DNA of 64,000 bases from an uncultured Saprospiraceae bacterium (GTDB taxonomy: Bacteria > Bacteroidota > Bacteroidia > Chitinophagales > Saprospiraceae): the NCBI GenBank assembly GCA_938007965.1, contig CALLMH010000052.1, positions 46,105-110,104 on the forward strand, written 5' to 3'. The translations under genes and the position numbers were made by a program. The notes under the pieces are model-generated. The model searched no databases, was not told the origin of the DNA, and was given only the letters and a program-made list of their open reading frames with translations. The stretch's first letter is position 1; every line of letters begins with the position of its first letter. This document shows, piece by piece, positions 54,998 to 64,000 of the stretch.

Positions 54998-56680
54998 ATG
55001 AAAGACACAAATAATACAGATAATAATTACGAATCACTCAATTTCATAGAGCAAATCATAACTGATGATATCGCAGCTGGTAAGCACGATGGAGCGGTAG
55101 CAACAAGATTTCCGCCTGAGCCAAATGGTTATCTACACATAGGTCACGCAAAGGCCATTTGTGTGAATTTTGAAATGGCGAAAAAATTTGGTGGTACATG
55201 TAATCTTAGGTTTGATGATACGAATCCTACGACAGAAGATACCAAATATGTAGAGGCCATCAAGGAAGATATAAATTGGCTAGGGTATGATTGGGATGGA
55301 GAGGTGAAATTTACTTCTGATTATTTTGATCAATTGTACATATATGCTGAAGATCTTATCAATAAGGGGCTGGCTTACGTAGATCCAAGTACTCCGGATG
55401 AGATCGCTGAGCAAAAAGGAAAGCCTGGCGTACCTGGAACTGGAAATAAATACAGAGATAGAACTCCTGAAGAAAATCTAAGATTATTCAGGGAGATGAA
55501 AGATGGGAAACATCCGGACGGTGCTATGGTATTAAGAGCTAAGATAGACCTAGCATCTCCTAATATGCTGATGCGGGATCCATTGATGTATAGAATCAAA
55601 CATGCTCATCACTATAGAACAGGAGACAAATGGTGCATCTATCCGATGTATGACTATGCTCACGGGCAGAGTGATAGTATCGAACAGATTACACACTCGC
55701 TGTGTTCTCTAGAGTTTATTCATCACAGACCAGTGTACGATTGGTTTATTGAGAATCTTGGCATTTATCCAAGCGGACAGACGGAGTTTTCTCGTATGAA
55801 TGTCGAATATATGATTACCAGTAAGCGGAAGATGCTCAGATTGATAGAGCAGGGAATAGTATCTGGTTGGGATGACCCGCGGATGCCTACCATCAGAGCT
55901 CTAAAACGAAAAGGATATCCTGCGGCTGCCATAAGGGCATTCATCGATAAAGTAGGAATGACTAAGCGAGAAAATCTTATAGAGTTTGACCTTCTAGAGT
56001 CTTGTGTCCGAGAGGTGCTCAATGATACTGCCGATCGAGCCATGGTCGTAGAAGATCCTGTGAAACTAATCATCACTAACTACGACGGTGAAGGTGAGAT
56101 GCTACCTGCCAATAATAATGATGCTCATGAATCTGCGGGTACAAGAGAGATTCCTTTCGGAAAAGAACTGTGGATCGAGCGCAAAGATTTTATGGAGGAT
56201 GCACCGAAAAAATTCTACCGATTAAGTCCAGGCAGAGACGTGAGATTAAAGCACGCTTACATCGTACACTGTACAGGTTTTAAAAATAACGATGCTGGAG
56301 AGTTGGAAGAGGTCTATTGTACCTATTATGATAATAGTAAAAGTGGACATGATGTCTCTGGTGTAAAGCCCAAAGGAACTTTGCACTTCGTCCCTGTGAA
56401 TGGAGGTGTACCATGCGAAGTTAGGAATCTAAGTCACCTATTTACGGATCCGGCACCAGATAGTCATGAGGGTAAAGATTTTCTAGATTTTGTAGATGCT
56501 GATTCCATGCATGTAAATGCTGCAATCATGGAGCCTTCACTGGTAGGAGCTGAGGTAGGAAAGCAATATCAGTTTTTGAGAAAGGGGTATTATTGTGTAG
56601 ATAAAGATTCTACATCTGATAAAGTGGTATTTAATAAGACTTCTGGATTGAAGGGAGCTTGGAAGCCAAAAGGCAAATAA
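54998..56680 (+). CDS. glnS: Glutaminyl-tRNA synthetase (track start 54932; likely ATG 54998)
   Basis: TRFPPEPNGYLHIGHAKAICVNFEMAKKFGGTCNLRFDDTNP; PMYDYAHGQSDSIEQITHSLCSLEF; VEYMITSKRKMLRLIEQGIVSGWDDPRMPTI. Confidence 0.95.
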   Translation: MKDTNNTDNNYESLNFIEQIITDDIAAGKHDGAVATRFPPEPNGYLHIGHAKAICVNFEMAKKFGGTCNLRFDDTNPTTEDTKYVEAIKEDINWLGYDWDGEVKFTSDYFDQLYIYAEDLINKGLAYVDPSTPDEIAEQKGKPGVPGTGNKYRDRTPEENLRLFREMKDGKHPDGAMVLRAKIDLASPNMLMRDPLMYRIKHAHHYRTGDKWCIYPMYDYAHGQSDSIEQITHSLCSLEFIHHRPVYDWFIENLGIYPSGQTEFSRMNVEYMITSKRKMLRLIEQGIVSGWDDPRMPTIRALKRKGYPAAAIRAFIDKVGMTKRENLIEFDLLESCVREVLNDTADRAMVVEDPVKLIITNYDGEGEMLPANNNDAHESAGTREIPFGKELWIERKDFMEDAPKKFYRLSPGRDVRLKHAYIVHCTGFKNNDAGELEEVYCTYYDNSKSGHDVSGVKPKGTLHFVPVNGGVPCEVRNLSHLFTDPAPDSHEGKDFLDFVDADSMHVNAAIMEPSLVGAEVGKQYQFLRKGYYCVDKDSTSDKVVFNKTSGLKGAWKPKGK

Positions 56681-56728
56681 TTTTTTATGAAATAATCATA
56701 AAAGAAATGAGTTTTGTGGTACTAATGA

Positions 56729-56786
56729 GGGATATCCGTAAATAACGAATATCCTTATTCCAAAACAGTTCATCTAACTACTTCTG
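56729..56786. repeat. Dispersed intergenic repeat B, copy 2
   Basis: gggatatccgtaaataacgaatatccttattccaaaacag...cttctg; 52/58 match to 3474..3531. Confidence 0.7.
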
Positions 56787-56933
56787 AAAAGAATTACCCT
56801 GCCTATTGGTCTTTTAGCCGAGAAACGGTGCTATTGCTTATCAATATTATCAGTGGCGAGCGAAATGATACTGTTTGCTATATAGGTCATGTCTTATTAT
56901 ATGTTTACTCCGACACGGAGCTGCTTTATTCGA

Positions 56934-58226
56934 TTATATTTTAAGGACACTTTTGTGTACTGTTCCCAGGTCGGTCTTAATGATTAGTAGATAATGCCCA
57001 TCAGCAAGATTTGTGGCATTTATGCTATAGTTATTTAATTCTATTTTTTGTGAGATTACCTTACGCCGCCCATAACTATTTAATACTTCAACAGATCGAA
57101 GGAGCTCATTTTTAGAGTATATGTGCCAGTAGTCGACGGTTGGATTTGGATATACATTTAGGTTCTCTGATGTGATATCACTAACTGTACTTATGAGATC
57201 ACCAAATTGGACATCGTCGAAGTAATATGTTTTCTCTCCGGCTATGATTCCCTCTGTACCAAAGTTGAAGAATATAGAAGCCATATTATACGTCCAGCCC
57301 ATAGATAGCCCGACACTTAGAGATTCTGTACCTGGAGCCTGATTATTAAAGTCGAATACTAGTGTTTCCCATTCTTGAGATACTGTGGTCCTGACTTCGG
57401 TTTCGCAAGTGTGTGTCGGGTCAGAAGAATCCTCTACTTTGAGTCTGATAGGTGTGTCTGCATCAGGAGACCATACACGCACAGTCATCTTAGAGTCGTC
57501 GAGTTGAAGGGGTATTTGTGAGGCAAATCCAGCTGAGGTACCAATCGTTGTGCCCGCCCAAGTTGCAGCTTCATCCGTTTTTATGACTTGGATGACAGAG
57601 TTCGATTCGTCTTCAGGATCGGTAATAAGAGTCGATATATTTCCTCCAAAATCAGTAGTTGTATAATTTATTATAGAACTTTCGAAGTCAACTGGAAAAT
57701 CTATTTGTTGTCCTCCAAATTCCTGCTTAATATCGTCAAACAAGAAAGTAGAATTCTCTGAACCATTTCCGATATTTCCAAAATCAAACATAAATACTAT
57801 TGAATTAAAATCAGTCGGAGTCCCTGTGAAGTCCCACGTTAGTGTTTCCCATTCATTACTTTTCGTAGTTACTACATCTCTTTCAGCGCTTCCATTTGGA
57901 CTTTCTAGTTTGAATTTCATGACAGTTCCTACTGGAGCTTGAGAGAATACATTCATAGTGATAAGATTTAAAGAAGTAAAATCTAAGTTGCTTTCTAGCT
58001 CTATCTTACTTCCTGCCCATATTTGCCCTCCATCTCGTAGGATTTGAGCTACAGAGCTACTTTCGTTTATGCCATTAGGTTGAGGATTTATGATTACTGA
58101 TGCTGTCCCTCCATCGAAGTCTACAAAATTAGTAGTAGTGATATCCGATTCGAAGTCTATCGGCAGCGACTGACCAAATACGAGTAGCGACGAGAAAAGA
58201 AATATTATTAAGAATGTATATTTCAT
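56934..58226 (-). CDS. Secreted protein with two CBM-like beta-sandwich modules and a T9SS type A sorting domain
   Basis: Two paralogous segments (DFESDITTTNFVDFDGGTASVI...WETLTWDFTGTP and DFESSIINYTTTDFGGNISTLI...WETLVFDFNNQAPG); C-terminus NVYPNPTVDYWHIYSKNELLRSVEVLNSYGRR. Confidence 0.8.
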   Translation of the reverse strand: MKYTFLIIFLFSSLLVFGQSLPIDFESDITTTNFVDFDGGTASVIINPQPNGINESSSVAQILRDGGQIWAGSKIELESNLDFTSLNLITMNVFSQAPVGTVMKFKLESPNGSAERDVVTTKSNEWETLTWDFTGTPTDFNSIVFMFDFGNIGNGSENSTFLFDDIKQEFGGQQIDFPVDFESSIINYTTTDFGGNISTLITDPEDESNSVIQVIKTDEAATWAGTTIGTSAGFASQIPLQLDDSKMTVRVWSPDADTPIRLKVEDSSDPTHTCETEVRTTVSQEWETLVFDFNNQAPGTESLSVGLSMGWTYNMASIFFNFGTEGIIAGEKTYYFDDVQFGDLISTVSDITSENLNVYPNPTVDYWHIYSKNELLRSVEVLNSYGRRKVISQKIELNNYSINATNLADGHYLLIIKTDLGTVHKSVLKI

Positions 58227-58507
58227 AAGATTGTTTTAGACTGATTTTAAATTCAATAGGATAGTTTGTATTTAGCTAATAATAGCATAAATTTTTTACT
58301 TAAAGAAAAAGCAGCGAAGTTAAATTAGGAGAATATCATTAATATTCTCCGATTGACTTTATTGAATAATTATCTTCTCTATGACCTTTTACGACTATTT
58401 TGAATATTTAGATGACTTCATTGATATTTAGTATTGATTTGCTGATATATTACATCTTGAAACTTTCTATTTTGAAAATATATAAATATAAACATCAAAA
58501 ATTATAC

Positions 58508-60985
58508 ATGAAACATCTATACGCACTTACGTTTATTCTAACTTCACTTTTTTGTTTTGGTCAGGAGTGGGAACCAATAGCGACATTGCCGGATAACTTT
58601 AATACGGATCACTCTTTTGCTTTTTCGATAGATGGTGTGGGTTATATAGTAGCCGGTAATACACCTACTGGATTTTCATCATCATTTTATTCATATAATC
58701 CATCAACTGACGAATGGACAAGAAAAGAGGATTTCCCAGGAGCGGCAAGAGGTTTTGCTATTGGTGATGTTTGGAATGGTAAAGCTTATTTTGGTTTTGG
58801 AAGGAGTACGTCAGGAAACCGTGATGACTTTTGGGAGTATGATCCAGCAACTGACGAATGGACTCAGCTAGCTACTTGCGACTGTGATGCACGTACCCAT
58901 CCAGCTATGGTTGCACTAAATGGTGAAATATATGTAGGATTAGGAGGTACAAACAATGGTGATTCGAATGATTGGTGGGTCTATGATATTGAATCTAATA
59001 CATGGGAAGAAAGAACACGTTTTCCAGCTTCCGAAAGACATCACCCTTTTCAATTTACAGACGGTGAATATGTTTATGTTGGATTCGGGCACGGAGGGCC
59101 TAATATTTACAATGAGTTTTATAGATACAACACATTGGATGATACTTGGATAGAGGTACAGACTTTACCTGCAGAGGGTAGAGTAGCCGGGACACAGTTG
59201 TCTTATAAGGGGCTAGGTCTTATACTAAGTGGTGACGGAGACAATCATGGGGTAATGCCTACAGGTGAGTTTTGGATGTACGAACCCTTACTTGATCAGT
59301 GGACAGCTCTTCCTCCTCATCCTGGTTCATCAAGATGGGCACCTGCTTCGTTTATATTGGACGATGAAGTGTATTTTTTAAATGGAGAACGAAATGGATT
59401 TTATTATAGAGACAATTTTAAGTTTAATCTCAGATATCTCACCGAACCATTATTATCTGTCTCGACGGATGGAGAGTTGTCTGATTTAGCATTTTCTGAT
59501 GATGAATGTAACGCATCACAAGTACAGAAAATAACAGTAGGAAGTCGAATAGCCTTCGATGAAGATGTAATAGTAAGTTTAACTGTAGATCCATCATCTA
59601 CAGCGGTAGAAGGAGATGATTTCATGTTAGAACTTGCTGAGACCACTCTTGCAGCGGGGGAGGATAATGTGGATTTTGATTTGACTATACTAGATGATGC
59701 AGTTGTAAATGGAGATAAAGTATTAAGGTTAAATCTGGTTACAGATGCGGAAACGATAACAGAAAATTTAGAAATCAACTTATTAGAAAATGATATCGAA
59801 TTTGGGACGGAATCATTGGTTAGAGAGTTAGAGATCGGGAATGGTCAATTAGGAAGCATAGCCCCGTTTGCTAGATATTATGAAAATGCTAGGTCACAGA
59901 TGCTTTATAGATCGGACATGCTGATCGGCGCAGGTTTAGGTGCTGGAGAGATTAGTAAGATAGCTTTTGAGGTTACGAGTACAGCTGAGCAGACTTTTCT
60001 AGGTTTTACGATCAATATAGCACATACAGATCTACAACAATTCAATGGAAATTACACTACGAGTCTAGATTTCGAACAGGTGTTTTCAGGTACGTATAAT
60101 TCCAAAAATGGACTAAATGATATCGAATTTGATACTCCATTTGTATACGACGGAGAAAGTAATATAGTTATTCAAATTTGTTTTGATAATGGAGATTGGA
60201 CTACTGATGATATCACTGCAGCTACGGATGTAGGATACAATAGTACCATAGTAGTCCAAGCTGATGGAGTGAATGGATGTCCTAATACTGGTGAAGTAAC
60301 AAGTACGACAGAACTTCCTAATTTGATTATTTATAAGGAAGGATTCTTTCCTGTATATGTAGATGTAAATCAAAAGTTCCAATCAGAGATATTAGAGAAT
60401 GAAACAATATATTTCTCAACCAACGATAGTATATACGCCGTTATAGAGCATGTGAGTGGAGAAGAATCATCTTGTTTTTCAAGTAATCTAATGTCTAATA
60501 CAAACGATATCAAACAAGCGGAGGATTTTGATTGGATAGATAGAGTCTACCAGATTGAAAATGAAGGGGGTGTACCTAGTGATTATGAAGTGACTGTCTT
60601 TATGCCAAATATAGGAGACTTAGATTTCACTTCAGAGAACTTAGTGGGGCTATATACCAGTGAAGAGATGATAGATGGAGAGGACCCTCAATGGGAGGCA
60701 CTTGATATAGTTTCTACAGAAATCAACCCAGATTTCGTAGCCGTGAAATTCGAGTTTCAAGGCAATGGTAATTATACTGTAGGCGGAGAGGGCATTATGA
60801 CATCTACGAATGAAATCCCTCTAGATATCGAATATGATATGATTACGATTTACGATGCAATGGGAAGAATTATTTCTACAAATAGCAATGAGGTTAATCT
60901 TTCAGAACTGCCTATGGGTTTGTACTTCAAATCATATATAAATGAAGGAAAAGTAATAAAGACTGTAAAAGTGATACCAAACTAA
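58508..60985 (+). CDS. Secreted kelch-repeat protein with Calx-beta-like region and T9SS C-terminus (track start 58412)
   Basis: MKHLYALTFILTSLFCFGQ signal; YNPSTDEWTRKEDFPGAARGFAIGD..., YDPATDEWTQLATC kelch units; SLTVDPSSTAVEGDDFMLELAETTLAAGEDNVDFDLTILDDAVVNGDKVLRLNL (Calx-beta-like); IYDAMGRIISTNSNEVNLSELPMGLYFKSYINEGKVIKTVKVIPN. Confidence 0.85.
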   Translation: MKHLYALTFILTSLFCFGQEWEPIATLPDNFNTDHSFAFSIDGVGYIVAGNTPTGFSSSFYSYNPSTDEWTRKEDFPGAARGFAIGDVWNGKAYFGFGRSTSGNRDDFWEYDPATDEWTQLATCDCDARTHPAMVALNGEIYVGLGGTNNGDSNDWWVYDIESNTWEERTRFPASERHHPFQFTDGEYVYVGFGHGGPNIYNEFYRYNTLDDTWIEVQTLPAEGRVAGTQLSYKGLGLILSGDGDNHGVMPTGEFWMYEPLLDQWTALPPHPGSSRWAPASFILDDEVYFLNGERNGFYYRDNFKFNLRYLTEPLLSVSTDGELSDLAFSDDECNASQVQKITVGSRIAFDEDVIVSLTVDPSSTAVEGDDFMLELAETTLAAGEDNVDFDLTILDDAVVNGDKVLRLNLVTDAETITENLEINLLENDIEFGTESLVRELEIGNGQLGSIAPFARYYENARSQMLYRSDMLIGAGLGAGEISKIAFEVTSTAEQTFLGFTINIAHTDLQQFNGNYTTSLDFEQVFSGTYNSKNGLNDIEFDTPFVYDGESNIVIQICFDNGDWTTDDITAATDVGYNSTIVVQADGVNGCPNTGEVTSTTELPNLIIYKEGFFPVYVDVNQKFQSEILENETIYFSTNDSIYAVIEHVSGEESSCFSSNLMSNTNDIKQAEDFDWIDRVYQIENEGGVPSDYEVTVFMPNIGDLDFTSENLVGLYTSEEMIDGEDPQWEALDIVSTEINPDFVAVKFEFQGNGNYTVGGEGIMTSTNEIPLDIEYDMITIYDAMGRIISTNSNEVNLSELPMGLYFKSYINEGKVIKTVKVIPN

Positions 60986-61009
60986 AAGTAAAATAAAAGA
61001 ATGTTTTGT

Positions 61010-61040
61010 AGCCCGTTGAGTAAAATCAATGGGCTTTTTT
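61010..61040 (+). terminator. Rho-independent terminator after kelch gene
   Basis: agcccgttga-gtaaaa-tcaatgggct hairpin with tttttt. Confidence 0.75.
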
Positions 61041-61357
61041 ATGTGCTATATTACTTGTAGGCTAAGGACTATATATTCAAATAGAAAAATGTCTAATATG
61101 TAATAGTAGCCTTTGGTAAAAATAACTATCTTCGCACTGAAATAAAGAAGATAAAACTGTATACGAGCGTAGAGAAAGCTAAAAACGCTCTGAAACATTT
61201 CTAACTGTTGATAAATATCAATTTAAATCCGTTTTCTATAACATTTTATAGTCGAAGTTCTTTTGGCTTTTGGATTTATAAGCATTGATATTCATTCTTC
61301 AACGACGTTAATGATCAGTATTTGTCAATTAACTAATCTTTTAATTAATTAACATTT

Positions 61358-63493
61358 ATGGGAAATCAAATTCCTACGACTACTTCATTCACATTACCAG
61401 ATGGTAAAGAAGTAACAATCGAAACTGGCAAGTTAGCCACTCAAGCACATGGATCTGTAGTAGTAAAAGTGGAGGACACTATGCTATTTTGTTCTGTTGT
61501 GTCAGCCTTTGAAGCTAGAGAAGGACAATCATTTTTTCCTCTTTCTGTAGATTATCAAGAAAAATTCGCAGCTGCGGGTAAGATTCCTGGTAACTTCTTC
61601 AGAAGAGAAGCAAGACTATCAGAATACGAAATCTTGACTTCTAGACTAGTAGATAGAGCACTAAGACCTTTGTTTCCAAAAGGATATATGATGGATACTC
61701 AGGTAATTATTAATCTTATCTCAGGAGACGATAGGAATATGCCCGATGCTTACGCAGCATTGGCAGCATCTGCAGCTATTGCAGTATCTAATATCCCATT
61801 TGCAGAACCTCTGTCGGAAGTTCGAGTTGCAAAAATTAATGGCGAGTATAAAGTCAATCCTGAGAGAGCAGAACTCGCGGAAGCATCACTTGAGGTAATC
61901 GTAGCTGCCACTATGGATAACGTAATGATGGTAGAAGGCGAAGCGAATGAGTGTCAAGAAGCAGAATTGATCGAAGCGATCAAGATCGGTCATGATGCTA
62001 TCAAGGTTCAGATCCAAGCTCAACATGATCTTGCTCAAAAAGTAGGAGATAAAGCACTAATCAAAAGAGAAGTTGCACTTCCTGAAGAAAATGCGGAAGT
62101 AGAAGCACTAGTTACTGAAAGAGCTAAAGATGCAGTATATGCTGTAGCAAAAGGTGCACACAATAAGCAGGATAGAAAAGACGGATTGAAAGCTGCCAAA
62201 ACAGCTCTTAAAGAAGGTCTTCTTGCTGATAAAGGAGAAGAGTGGATGGAAGAGAATGGCGAATTCATAGGTACTTACTTCGATAAAATGAAAAAGAACG
62301 TAATCAGAACTATGGTTCTTGATGAGCGTGTAAGATTGGATGGTCGGAAGACTGACGAAGTACGTCCTATATGGGGAGAGGTAGATTACTTACCATCAAC
62401 TCACGGATCTGCAATATTCAATAGGGGAGAGACTCAGGCATTGTGCTCACTTACATTAGGTAGTAAGACGGATACATTGATGATCGATACCGCATTGAAC
62501 AATTACTATGATAACTTCATCCTTCACTACAACTTCCCTGCACTATCAGTAGGAGAGACTAAGCCTATGAGAGGACCAGGTAGAAGAGAAGTCGGTCACG
62601 CAAATCTTGCAGGAAGATCACTAAGAAAAGTGCTTCCAGATGAGAATCCATATACAATCAGAATCGTCTCTGATATCTTAGAATCTAATGGTTCTTCGTC
62701 TATGGCTACAGTATGTGGTGGTACGATGGCATTGATGGATGCAGGTATAGCTATCAAAGCTCCTGTTTCTGGTATTGCGATGGGTATGATTGCTGAGGGT
62801 GATAAGATTGCTATCCTTACAGATATCCTCGGAGACGAAGATGCGTTGGGAGATATGGATTTCAAATTGACTGGTACTGATAAAGGTATCACAGCATGTC
62901 AGATGGATATAAAGATCGATGGTCTACCATATGAAACTTTAGAGGCGGCTCTGACTCAGGCAAAAGATGCAAGACTTCATATCCTAGGAGAAATGGCAAA
63001 AGCTATCCCAGCGGTAAGAGAAGATCTTAAGCCTCATGCACCTAGAATGATCACATTGACTATTGATAAATCATTTATCGGGGCAGTAATCGGGCCTGGA
63101 GGAAAAATCATCCAAGAGTTACAAGCTACTACCGGAACTGTAATCAATATTGAAGAAGTAGATGATAAAGGTGTCGTATCTATCTCTAGTAGTGATAAGG
63201 CGGCTATTGATGCGGCAAAAGCTGCAATTGATAAGATTACATTTATGCCTTCTGTAGGAGACGTATATGATGCAGTCGTAGATTCAGTTATGCCATATGG
63301 TGTATTTGTGAAGTTCAGCGGTAAGTCTGGATTACTTCATGTATCTGAGATTTCACATGAGCGTATCAATGATGTAAGTACAGTATTCTCTGAAGGAGAT
63401 TCTGTAAAAGTGAAACTGATCGGTATAGATGAAAAGACTGGAAAGATGAGATTAAGTGCAAAAGCACTCATTCCTAGAGAGCCGAAGTCGTAG
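61358..63493 (+). CDS. pnp: Polyribonucleotide nucleotidyltransferase
   Basis: FFPLSVDYQEKFAAAGKIPGNFFRREARLSEYEILTSRLVDRALRPLFP; GRREVGHANLAGRSLRKVLPDENPYTIRIVSDILESNGSSSMATVCGG; C-terminal KH and S1 domains. Confidence 0.97.
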   Translation: MGNQIPTTTSFTLPDGKEVTIETGKLATQAHGSVVVKVEDTMLFCSVVSAFEAREGQSFFPLSVDYQEKFAAAGKIPGNFFRREARLSEYEILTSRLVDRALRPLFPKGYMMDTQVIINLISGDDRNMPDAYAALAASAAIAVSNIPFAEPLSEVRVAKINGEYKVNPERAELAEASLEVIVAATMDNVMMVEGEANECQEAELIEAIKIGHDAIKVQIQAQHDLAQKVGDKALIKREVALPEENAEVEALVTERAKDAVYAVAKGAHNKQDRKDGLKAAKTALKEGLLADKGEEWMEENGEFIGTYFDKMKKNVIRTMVLDERVRLDGRKTDEVRPIWGEVDYLPSTHGSAIFNRGETQALCSLTLGSKTDTLMIDTALNNYYDNFILHYNFPALSVGETKPMRGPGRREVGHANLAGRSLRKVLPDENPYTIRIVSDILESNGSSSMATVCGGTMALMDAGIAIKAPVSGIAMGMIAEGDKIAILTDILGDEDALGDMDFKLTGTDKGITACQMDIKIDGLPYETLEAALTQAKDARLHILGEMAKAIPAVREDLKPHAPRMITLTIDKSFIGAVIGPGGKIIQELQATTGTVINIEEVDDKGVVSISSSDKAAIDAAKAAIDKITFMPSVGDVYDAVVDSVMPYGVFVKFSGKSGLLHVSEISHERINDVSTVFSEGDSVKVKLIGIDEKTGKMRLSAKALIPREPKS

Positions 63494-63549
63494 ATATCAA
63501 ATAGAAAAGTAATATGCACCTTTGATAAGGGTACATTACTAGAATGTAT

Positions 63550-63584
63550 AATCCCAGCATCTTAACTGATGCTGGGATTTTTTT
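63550..63584 (+). terminator. Rho-independent terminator after pnp
   Basis: aatcccagcatc-ttaact-gatgctgggatt followed by ttttt. Confidence 0.85.
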
Positions 63585-63688
63585 CTTTGATAAGGGTGTA
63601 TATTTTGCTTAATAACGAGGGATCAAAAACAAAGCCCAATTATTTTAGATAAAAGTGAATTTTGATTTTACAATAACGAAAAAAAGAA

Positions 63689-63696
63689 TACTTTTG
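63689..63696 (+). promoter_or_regulatory. TAnnTTTG -7-like box upstream of tRNA-Leu
   Basis: TACTTTTG, 18 nt before the tRNA 5' end; the upstream TTTG at 63661 has a 24-nt spacer, longer than usual. Confidence 0.35.
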
Positions 63697-63713
63697 CATC
63701 TCAATTCTAACTA

Positions 63714-63795
63714 GCCTCGGTGGCGGAATTGGTAGACGCGCTGGATTCAAAATCCAGTTTCTCCGGAAGTGCGGGTTCGATTCCCGCCCGAGGTA
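63714..63795 (+). tRNA. tRNA-Leu (anticodon CAA)
   Basis: gcctcggtggcggaattggtagacgcgctggattcaaaatccagtttctccggaagtgcgggttcgattcccgcccgaggta; anticodon stem ctgga/tccag, loop ttCAAaa, long variable arm, T-loop ggttcgattcc. Confidence 0.95.
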
Positions 63796-63796
63796 C

Positions 63797-63830
63797 AAAA
63801 AAAGCTCTTCATTTTTGAAGAGCTTTTTTT
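63797..63830 (+). terminator. Rho-independent terminator after tRNA-Leu
   Basis: aaaaaaagctcttca-tttt-tgaagagcttttttt. Confidence 0.85.
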
Positions 63831-63884
63831 GTATCCTACAGTTAGGTTGGGTGACTTAAAGGATCAAGATGAAAAGCAGGTGGG

Positions 63885-64000
63885 CTAGGCATAAATTTTA
63901 GATAACCTAAACAGGAAGGCTTCTGTATTTCTAACACCTCTGAATTGTCTTCTTAGTGCTTTAATTTTAGCATTGAATGATTCTGCAGATGCATTTGTAC
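63885..64000 (-). mobile_element. C-terminal fragment of ISL3/ISAon1-like transposase (continues beyond right edge)
   Basis: Minus-strand translation TNASAESFNAKIKALRRQFRGVRNTEAFLFRLSKIYA-stop matches the characteristic C-terminus of this transposase type. Confidence 0.8.

Noticed and set aside
61112-61134. TTTG ... TATCTTCG considered as a pnp promoter
   Set aside because: Spacing between the two motifs is only 11 nt and the -7 box has a mismatch; too weak to call.

Overview
The window is a chromosomal segment of a Bacteroidota bacterium. Support for this: Por/T9SS C-terminal sorting modules, SprB-like repeats, a TonB receptor with a carboxypeptidase-like regulatory domain, and TAnnTTTG-type promoter motifs. 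A Saprospiria-like affiliation is only a guess. Housekeeping genes include a DUF1343/NamZ-like protein, lolA, an nrnA-like DHH phosphoesterase, an FKBP PPIase, prfB, an MtfA-like peptidase, a saccharopine dehydrogenase-like protein, pfkA, a GlcNAc kinase-like protein, an S37 peptidase, an EamA transporter, a TonB receptor, a photolyase, a LOG-family protein, argS, glnS, pnp and tRNA-Leu(CAA). The dominant feature is one uninterrupted 23,973-bp minus-strand ORF (10423..34395, 7990 aa) encoding a secreted, Cys-containing Ig/HYR-like repeat protein with a T9SS C-terminus. Its roughly 60 modules are ordered: a ~2.1-kb, 8-module higher-order repeat is followed by a ~1.07-kb, 4-module higher-order repeat. 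A lamin-tail-like domain and a P-domain-like module each appear to be inserted inside a HYR module. Other observations: two families of dispersed intergenic repeats placed just 3' of genes, a possible IS21-type terminal-repeat relic, a GGDG-to-GGNG change in PfkA, a frameshift-free prfB, two small single-TM ORFs absent from the ORF track, and an ISL3/ISAon1-like transposase fragment next to the tRNA. All assignments come from reading the sequence; no database search was run.
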